NCBI GenBank assembly: GCA_011322515.1
Contig: DRMS01000023.1
Coordinates: forward strand, 1-6,289
Origin: Leucothrix mucor
GTDB taxonomy: Bacteria > Pseudomonadota > Gammaproteobacteria > Thiotrichales > Thiotrichaceae
Direction of reading: 5' to 3'
DNA: 6,289 nt
Positions 1-6,000 of the stretch are shown one piece after another; position 1 is the stretch's first letter; every line of letters starts with the position of its first letter. Position numbers and translations under genes: made by a program. A model generated the notes under the pieces. It saw only the letters and a list, made by a program, of their open reading frames with translations, did no database searches and was not told the DNA's origin.

Positions 1-492
1 GCATGGGTCCCACAACGCCCCTATTTATTTCATGGCAGTATTGCCGATAATATACGCTTAGGGAATCCCAAAGCCTCCGATCAGGCAATGCAACAAGCGG
101 CAATGGAAGCAAATTGTGCTGATTTTATTCAGGCATTACCACAAGGCTATAACACCTTTATTGGTGAACGGGGAGAGGGTTTATCAGGTGGACAAATCCA
201 ACGCATCGCATTAGCACGGGCTTTTCTTAAAGATGCACCGTTATTAATCTTAGATGAGGCAAGCGCAAATTTAGACCAACAAAGCGAAGCCTTAATTCAA
301 CAAAGCATAGAAACACTAAGCCAAAACCGTACTGTTATCACCATTGCACACCGTTTAAATACGATTAAATCATCCGATTTAATCGTGGTATTGGCAAAGG
401 GAAAAGTGGTTGAAACAGGCACACATTCAGTCTTATTAGCCAATAATCAACACTATAAAACCATGTTAGACAGCTTCAAAGCAACACAATAG
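1..492 (+). CDS. cydD: CydD, C-terminal part of the ATP-binding cassette domain (cut by left edge)
   Basis: The reading frame is open from base 1 and gives 163 residues, the C-terminal part of an ABC nucleotide-binding domain. Visible motifs in order are the Q-loop (WVPQ, residues 2-5), the signature LSGGQ (61-65), Walker B LLILDE with its catalytic Glu (81-86), the D-loop NLD, and the H-loop histidine (117). The Walker A motif and the whole membrane domain lie outside the window. The cydD assignment rests on the gene immediately downstream, which is clearly cydC. In E. coli, CydD and CydC form a heterodimeric inner-membrane exporter required for cytochrome bd assembly; it has been linked to glutathione/cysteine export and, more recently, to heme handling. 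The intact LSGGQ and Glu suggest that this half can hydrolyse ATP. The domain alone could belong to other exporters, so confidence comes partly from context. Confidence 0.88.
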   Translation, partial: AWVPQRPYLFHGSIADNIRLGNPKASDQAMQQAAMEANCADFIQALPQGYNTFIGERGEGLSGGQIQRIALARAFLKDAPLLILDEASANLDQQSEALIQQSIETLSQNRTVITIAHRLNTIKSSDLIVVLAKGKVVETGTHSVLLANNQHYKTMLDSFKATQ

Positions 493-495
493 GAG
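491..495 (+). promoter_or_regulatory. Ribosome-binding site of cydC
   Basis: AGGAG lies 8 bases before the ATG at 504 and overlaps the TAG stop codon of cydD (490-492). This spacing favours the ATG at 504. An in-frame GTG at 498 would leave only 2 bases between the site and the start. The overlap with the upstream stop suggests translational coupling of cydD and cydC, which would help balance the two halves of the heterodimer. Confidence 0.75.
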
Positions 496-503
496 AAGTG
501 ATA

Positions 504-2204
504 ATGAGCGACAAAAACAAACAATCACAGACTAATTTTGCCGTTTTATGGCGACTGCTATTATTATTTAAACCCTATTGGGGCTGGATGATGTTAGGCA
601 TTATTTTATCACTGGCAACCATTATGGCGAATGTCGGCTTAATGGCATTATCGGGCTGGTTTATTGCCTCAATGGCAATTGCAGGAGTCGCTGGGGCATC
701 GATTGATTATTTTAGCCCTGCCGCTGGTATTCGTGCCTTTGCCATTGTTCGTACAGGTAGTCGCTACGTCGAGCGTTTAGTCACGCATGAAGCCACATTT
801 CGCGCCTTAGCAGAGCTACGTCATTGGTTTTATTTACATTTAGAACCGCTAGCCCCTGCCGTATTACAACAATATCACAGCGGTGATTTACTCAGTCGCA
901 TACGTGCAGATATTGACGCTTTAGAAAATGTCTATCTGCGGATTATTGCCCCTGTGATTGTGGCCTTTATTTCCAGCCTCTTCTTTCTCTACTTTCTATC
1001 ACGCTTTGATTACTCTCTCGCCTTAATCGAGCTAATTTTATTATTGATTGCAGGAGTTATTACCCCTTTAGTGGTTAATCGCCTTAGTCAAAAATCAGGT
1101 AAGGAAATTGTGCGCCTTTCCACAGAACTACGGATGCAGGTCGTCGATGGCGTACAAGGTTTAGGAGAATTATTAATCTATGGCGCAGCCGAACAACAAG
1201 CACAAAAGATAGACACACTAAGCCAAAAACTACTCACACAACAAGCCAAAATGGCCCGTTATAACGGCTTATCGCAAGCAATACTCAGCCTTTGCGCCAA
1301 TCTAGCCTTATTACTGATTGTCTTTATTACCATTCCACTAGTGACAAGCGCAGGTTTATCACCCGCCAACCTCCCTATGTTGGCCTTATTCACCTTAGCC
1401 AGTTTCGAAGCCATATTAGCCCTACCCTTAGCCTTTCAAACCCTGCCAGAAACCTTAGCCGCTGCCCAACGTGTATTTTCTATTGTAGATACAAAACCAC
1501 TGATAACAGAACCAAGCGGAAACTCACCTAAGCCCAAGCATTACGATATTGAATTTAACAAAGTCTCATTTAGCTACAGCAAAGAAACATCCAGCGTATT
1601 AAATAAGCTCAGCTTTAAATTAACCACTGGCTCACGTTTAGGCATTATCGGTGCAAGTGGTATTGGCAAAAGCAGTATTATCAATTTATTACTACGTTTC
1701 TGGGAAAGCAATAAAGGACAGATCTACTTTGGCGGACATGCCATAAACGAGTATAAAAGTGATGATATTCGCCAATACTTCTCTGTTGTCACGCAACAAA
1801 ATCACTTTTTTAACAGCACCATTAAACGCAATTTACTATTAGCTAAACGAGACGCAAGCGATGCAGAATTAGAACAAGTCTGCCGCGTTGCGCAAATACA
1901 TGAGTTTATCCAAACCCTCGAACAAGGCTATGATACATGGGTCGGTGAAGCAGGGCTTAAACTCTCAGGCGGACAATTAAAACGCCTCACCATAGCACGC
2001 GCACTTTTAAAAAACGCACCCATATTAATACTCGACGAACCCGCAGAAGGCCTAGATAGCAAAACAGAAAAAGCGCTGTTAAACGCCATCTTTGAATACA
2101 AAAAAGACAGTAGTATTTTATTGATAACCCATCGTAAGGTAGGTCTCGACGCAATGGATAACGTATTACTTTTATCGGCTACCAGTTTAAGGCGGGACAG
2201 TTAA
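504..2204 (+). CDS. cydC: CydC, subunit of the cytochrome bd assembly ABC exporter
   Basis: This is a 566-residue ABC half-transporter; E. coli CydC is about 573. Residues 1 to about 320 form the membrane domain with several hydrophobic segments. They include the CydC-like stretches GLMALSGWF and AGVAG near the N-terminus and RYVERLVTHEATFR after the second segment, which closely parallel E. coli CydC. The ATPase domain follows: Walker A GASGIGKSS (383-391), signature LSGGQ (487-491), Walker B with Asp511-Glu512 followed by Pro, D-loop GLD, and H-loop His543. The product pairs with CydD in the inner membrane and is needed for cytochrome bd assembly. The two genes are 11 bases apart, so they form one operon. 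The oddity is the C-terminus: only 23 residues follow the H-loop, about 20 fewer than in E. coli. The last eight (ATSLRRDS) and the stop codon come from an inserted miniature element. Before the insertion the protein probably ended in VLLLS. All catalytic motifs are intact, so it is likely functional. Confidence 0.95.
   Translation: MSDKNKQSQTNFAVLWRLLLLFKPYWGWMMLGIILSLATIMANVGLMALSGWFIASMAIAGVAGASIDYFSPAAGIRAFAIVRTGSRYVERLVTHEATFRALAELRHWFYLHLEPLAPAVLQQYHSGDLLSRIRADIDALENVYLRIIAPVIVAFISSLFFLYFLSRFDYSLALIELILLLIAGVITPLVVNRLSQKSGKEIVRLSTELRMQVVDGVQGLGELLIYGAAEQQAQKIDTLSQKLLTQQAKMARYNGLSQAILSLCANLALLLIVFITIPLVTSAGLSPANLPMLALFTLASFEAILALPLAFQTLPETLAAAQRVFSIVDTKPLITEPSGNSPKPKHYDIEFNKVSFSYSKETSSVLNKLSFKLTTGSRLGIIGASGIGKSSIINLLLRFWESNKGQIYFGGHAINEYKSDDIRQYFSVVTQQNHFFNSTIKRNLLLAKRDASDAELEQVCRVAQIHEFIQTLEQGYDTWVGEAGLKLSGGQLKRLTIARALLKNAPILILDEPAEGLDSKTEKALLNAIFEYKKDSSILLITHRKVGLDAMDNVLLLSATSLRRDS
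2169..2176. repeat. Target-site duplication, left copy
   Basis: CTTTTATC directly abuts the left terminal inverted repeat of the 145-bp element and is repeated exactly at 2322-2329 on its other side. It lies within the final codons of the original cydC frame. The next base (G) is also the same on both sides, but an 8-bp duplication leaves both element ends starting symmetrically with GGCT. Confidence 0.8.
2177..2199 (+). repeat. Left terminal inverted repeat of the MITE
   Basis: This 23-bp end matches the reverse complement of 2299-2321 at 19 positions. Two of the four differences would form G-U pairs in a transcript. It is translated as part of cydC, and the present cydC stop codon (2202-2204) lies just inside it. 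Confidence 0.78.
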
Positions 2205-2219
2205 TGTTTCTGCCTATTC

Positions 2220-2279
2220 ACCCGCACCCTTCGACAAGCTCAGGAAGCTAGTTCCCTGAGCTTGTCGAAGGGTGCGGGT
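2220..2279. repeat. Long palindrome inside the MITE (25-bp arms, 10-base loop)
   Basis: Arms 2220-2244 and 2255-2279 are perfect reverse complements; the core is CCTTCGACAAGCTCAGG. The spacer AAGCTAGTTC could extend the stem (GGAA with TTCC) if one C is bulged, which suggests that a G was lost from the left arm. From memory, very similar TTCGACAAGCTCAGG palindromes recur as dispersed repeats in many unrelated bacterial genomes. In RNA it would form a very stable hairpin downstream of cydC. It is followed only by GGTTGTTTG, without a real T-run, so it is not a classical intrinsic terminator, although it may stabilise the cydDC mRNA 3' end or slow readthrough between the convergent operons. Confidence 0.9.
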
Positions 2280-2298
2280 TGTTTGCTATGACTTTACT

Positions 2299-2321
2299 TG
2301 TCCCTCCTTAAGTTGGCAGCC
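2299..2321 (-). repeat. Right terminal inverted repeat of the MITE
   Basis: Read on the minus strand, this end starts GGCTGCCAACTTAAGG and is the partner of 2177-2199. It abuts the right copy of the 8-bp target duplication. Confidence 0.78.
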
Positions 2322-2329
2322 CTTTTATC
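2322..2329. repeat. Target-site duplication, right copy
   Basis: CTTTTATC is identical to 2169-2176. It is followed by GTAAAACC, so the reconstructed uninterrupted site reads TTA CTT TTA TCG TAA in the cydC frame, which places the ancestral stop codon here. Confidence 0.8.
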
Positions 2330-2525
2330 GTAAAACCAAAAATCTTCTTTAGGAACAGAAAATCAGCGCAATATAGGTAAATTCATTACTTGAAACTTCC
2401 TAGATTGATAGCCATTTATAGCATCAAAATAAACCAGAACGATTCAAAAAAACGTTTATAACTTATTGGGACTTAACAGGTCTCGTTCCAACCTTGTTTA
2501 TTTGTTAGTTAGTAGCCGTAGTTAT
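2330..2525. other. Intergenic remainder between convergent operons, no gene seen
   Basis: This A+T-rich stretch lies between the MITE and the phosphatase stop codon. I find no convincing ORF, tRNA or strong hairpin. A run of seven T residues on the minus strand (2446-2452) is preceded only by a loopless AAACG/CGTTT match, so it is a weak terminator candidate for the phosphatase transcript at best. Confidence 0.5.
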
Positions 2526-3008
2526 CTACTTAAAATGATTTTCCTGTAACTGCGCCAATAAGCCACTAGAAGCAGCTTCGATCATTTTAAACACGTTCTC
2601 AAAACCATTACCTCCGCCATAGTAGGGGTCAGGTACGTCATCATTGCCCCACTCAGACGCAAATTGCATAAGACGATAGACTTTATGTTGTAAATCCTCT
2701 GTAGCTAAGTGTTTTAAATCTGCATAATTTGAGCTATCCATCGCAACAATATAATCAAAATGTTCAAAGTCTTCACTTTTCACTTTCTGCGCGCGTTGCT
2801 GGGAAATATCAATACCATTTTTCCGTGCTGTTGCTTGTGAACGTGGGTCGGGCGACTCGCCTACATGGTACGCATGTGTACCTGCTGAATCGGTCAGTAT
2901 CTGCTGGCTTAAGCCTTTCGATTCAACCAATTTTTCAAATACACCATGTGCAGTGGGTGATCGACAAATATTACCCATGCAAACAAATAACACCTTGATA
3001 TTTTTCAT
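2526..3008 (-). CDS. Low-molecular-weight protein tyrosine phosphatase
   Basis: This 160-residue cytoplasmic protein has the normal length for the family. The N-terminal VLFVCMGNICRSPT carries the CX5R phosphate-binding loop, with nucleophile Cys10 and Arg16. The DPYY motif near the C-terminus supplies the general acid Asp127 followed by the two tyrosines (129, 130) typical of the family. Such enzymes hydrolyse phosphotyrosine through a cysteinyl-phosphate intermediate. The loop resembles the eukaryote-like class more than Wzb/Etp, and no tyrosine kinase or capsule export genes are nearby, so a role in exopolysaccharide control is not supported here and the substrate is unknown. The start ATG is 2 bases after the rne stop codon and has a good ribosome-binding site within the end of rne, indicating co-transcription with rne. 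It is convergent with cydDC. The symbols ptpA, wzb and etp are used for relatives; none can be chosen safely. Confidence 0.93.
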   Translation of the reverse strand: MKNIKVLFVCMGNICRSPTAHGVFEKLVESKGLSQQILTDSAGTHAYHVGESPDPRSQATARKNGIDISQQRAQKVKSEDFEHFDYIVAMDSSNYADLKHLATEDLQHKVYRLMQFASEWGNDDVPDPYYGGGNGFENVFKMIEAASSGLLAQLQENHFK

Positions 3009-3010
3009 TT

Positions 3011-6000
3011 TTAATCCTCTGTTTCAACCGTTTTAGAGGATTTTTTAGCATCTTTTTTAGTACCCGCCTTAGTCTCTTGTGTCGCGGGCTTGGAATCCTT
3101 TTCTGCATTCTTTTTAGTATCCGTTTTGCTTTCTTCAGTAGGCTTGTCTGCTTTTTCTGAGTCCTTACTTGTTCTAGCTTTAGCCTCCTTGCTTGCTGGT
3201 TTAGAAGGAGGGGTAGCAGAGTCCTTTTTTGCAGTAGCTTTGGTTTTTTTAATAGGCTTAGACGTTTTTTCAGTCTCCTTCTTTTCTACTATTTTAGTTT
3301 CCTTCGTTGCTAGCGCGGTCGTCCTTACTATGGAGTCTTTATTTTCGGTAGATTGACTACCTTGAGCAGAATCTTTATCTGTATCAGTTTTAGCAGGTGT
3401 ACTAACTTCTGCGGGGTCTTTTTTTGCAACTGCTGTCGTTTCTTTGGCTAGCTTGGACTCTTTTTTCCTCACCGTTTTAGCCTTGCTAGTGCTTTTATTT
3501 GTTGCAGACTTATTCGTTTCAGAAAGCACAGTAGATGTCTTTTTTGTTACAGGTGTTGTTTTTTTCTCAAGCTTGTTTTCTTTTACGGGTACTTTTTTCG
3601 TTGGATTTTCTTCAACCTTAGTGTCCGTTGTCTTTTTAGTCGAGACTGTCTTTGATACCGTTTTCGTCGCTACTTTTTTCTCTGTAGTGACAGGTTTTTT
3701 ATTCGTAGTTTTTTCCTTGCTCTCTACTTCTGGTGTTTTGCTGTTGGTTTTAGTGGATTCCTCTTTGCTTGTTGCAGGTGTCTTTCTGTTAGCTTCTGTT
3801 TTGTTAGAGGCGATTTTAGTCTCTGTTACATCAGGCTTGGAAATTGAAGCGTCTACATTGCTATCCTCTTTGTTTTTAGCACTAGAAGAACGTTTTACCG
3901 TTGTTGCTCTAGTCGTTGTTGCTTTTTTTACAGATACCGCTTTCTTTTTAGTTGCTTCCACTTTTTCAACAGGTCTGCTTTCAGTATCGGCTGTAGCATC
4001 CTCTACATTTTTGGTATTGGCAGGCTTTACGGCGGTCACCTTTTTTGCCGTTGTTTTTCTGCGTGTTGTGGTGGTCGCTGTCTTGCTGGCTGCTGTTGGC
4101 TTTTTAACATTTTTCGAGGTTTTAGTTTCTGTACTTTTGACTTCAGGCGTGGATGCGGTTGTCTCAGGTGGTTTTGCAGTGTCATATTTTTCTGACTTTG
4201 CGGTTGGTATTGCTACGTTAGCATCGATGCTCGTTTTGTCTGAAGTCTTCTTTCTACGTGTCGTGGTCGTTTTGGCGGCTTTTTTAACAGGTTTTTTTGC
4301 TACTTGTTTAGCAGATGTTGTACTAGATGCTTCAACAGTAGGGTCAGACTCCTTTGACTTTGCGGTTGGTATGGCTACTTTAGCATTGACACTTTTCTCG
4401 CTTGTTGTTTGTTTTCTGTGGGTTGTTGTCATTTTAGTTGGTTTTTCCGCTACTGGCTGAGTAGAAATCTCGATCTCATTTTTAGCAGGGGATGTTGCAA
4501 CAACAGCTTTATCCTCAGTGTCAGATGTGTTTGTTGCTGATGTGACTTCACTGTCCGAGCCTTTATTGCCAGTGTCCTGTTTTTTATGATGTGCTGTCTT
4601 GCTTGTAGGCGTTTTAGCGCTGGACTCATTTGCATCACGTTTATCCGTCTTATCTTGTTTAGCAACACTTTTTTTGCTGTCTGATTTTTTAGTGGTAGTT
4701 TGAATGGCATCTTGTTTGCTGTTGACCTCTTTTTTATCGACTACAGCGGTGAAGGTCGCTTTTTTCTTGGCTAATTTTTTAGGCTTGGAAGCTGATGGAA
4801 TAACAATCTCTAACGGTGTTTGATCATTAAAATTAGGGGTTTCTATCATTTTTTTCTCATCGACAGGCTTTTTATTTTTAGCGCTGGGAATGTTAATCAC
4901 AGGCGTTACTCTTGAATGAGTCTCTTGATTAACGTGTTTGTTTTGTGCTGTTGATGGTGAGGTTTGCTTCTTAGCCTTAGCAGTCGTTGGTTGCTTGCCA
5001 TTATGCTGCTTATTGGCAGTTTGCTTAGCAGGCTGATTATTCTTCTGTGACCTTGTATTTTGTTGATTGCTTTGTTGCTTGTTTCTAGCTTGAGTCTGAT
5101 TATCCTGATATTGTTTTTTCTGTTGTGATTTCTTATTTTGCTGTTTATTTTGAGATTGCTGTTTATTTACAGGTTTGGCATTACCGTTCTGCTGACGTGC
5201 TTGTTGGTCATTTTGTTGACGTTGATTACCCTTCTGTTGTTTATTATTTTGACGATTATCATTACGGCGTGGATTAGTATTTTTGCGACCATTCTGTCTA
5301 CGGCGCGGGTTGTTATTGCCTCTATTTTGAGCCTTGTTAGTCGTTGCGCTTTTCTTTTTAGCCTCTTTTTCTTCTTTTTTAGCCCCCTCAGTCAGCGTTT
5401 TATTACCAAATAAACCACCAAAAATACGCTGAATTAGCCCAGGGCTTGATTTAGGTTTTTCTTGTGGTATAGGGGAAGGTGTAGCAGGTGTTACATTACT
5501 CACTGCCGCTTCTACGGGCTTTTGACTGCCTTCAACTTGTTTGACGCTATCTAACTGCTCAGGTGGTTTGATAATTTTTTTATAACTACGTGTTTCGCCA
5601 TCCTCAACTTCACTTTCTTTTATACGTTGAATCTCATAGTGTGGTGTTTGCAGATGATGATTGGGTAACACCGTTAGCTTAATATTATGATGTGCCTGTA
5701 TCTCAGCTAATGCTTTGCGTTTCTCATTTAATAAGAAAGAAGCAACATGCACAGGTGTTTGGGTAATAACCTCATGCGTTCCATCTTTCATCGCTTCTTC
5801 TTCAATCAGGCGCATAATAGAAAGTGCTAAGGATTCAACGCCACGAATAGTTCCCTGACCACTACAGCGTGGGCAAACTAGTTGGCTAGATTCCCCAAGG
5901 GAAGGGCGCAAGCGTTGACGTGACATTTCAAGCAGACCAAAGCGAGAAATTCGTCCTACTTGGACGCGTGCGCGATCAACTTTTAATGCAGTGCGTAAGC

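Larger units (their letters stand above)
2177..2321. mobile_element. MITE-like non-autonomous transposable element, 145 bp
   Basis: The element is defined by three nested signals read directly from the sequence. Its ends are 23-bp imperfect inverted repeats (19 of 23 identical; GGCTACCAGTTTAAGG at left, GGCTGCCAACTTAAGG at right when read on the minus strand). It is flanked by perfect 8-bp direct repeats (CTTTTATC). Its centre is a long palindrome of two 25-bp arms. It is far too short to encode a transposase and contains no ORF of its own, so any movement would need enzymes supplied by a related insertion sequence. Several families make 8-bp duplications (for example IS1595 and IS6), and I cannot assign one. 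Removing the element and one duplication copy restores a cydC frame ending in TCG TAA, so the insertion sits exactly at the old stop codon and is nearly neutral for the gene. Confidence 0.78.

Noticed and set aside
498..500. GTG as the start of cydC
   Set aside because: It is only 2 bases from the Shine-Dalgarno AGGAG; the ATG at 504 has normal spacing.
2440..2460. Possible intrinsic terminator for the phosphatase gene on the minus strand
   Set aside because: There is a seven-T run, but only a loopless AAACG/CGTTT match before it and no stable G+C-rich stem.
2464..2486. Short stem GGGAC/GTCTC downstream of the phosphatase
   Set aside because: It has five pairs with one wobble and no following T-run, which is within chance expectation.
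3444..4460. A 338-codon open frame on the plus strand, opposite rne
   Set aside because: It reads as an unbroken Val/Phe/Leu/Ser-rich string, the expected shadow of Lys/Thr/Ala/Glu codons on the opposite strand. It has no domain, and rne on the other strand is certain.
4450..4710. An 86-codon minus-strand frame inside rne
   Set aside because: It lies in another frame of the same low-complexity coding sequence, with no family resemblance and no reason for an overlapping gene.
5138..5413. A 91-codon plus-strand frame resembling a membrane protein
   Set aside because: The apparent hydrophobicity is the antisense of Asn/Gln/Lys-rich codons in rne.
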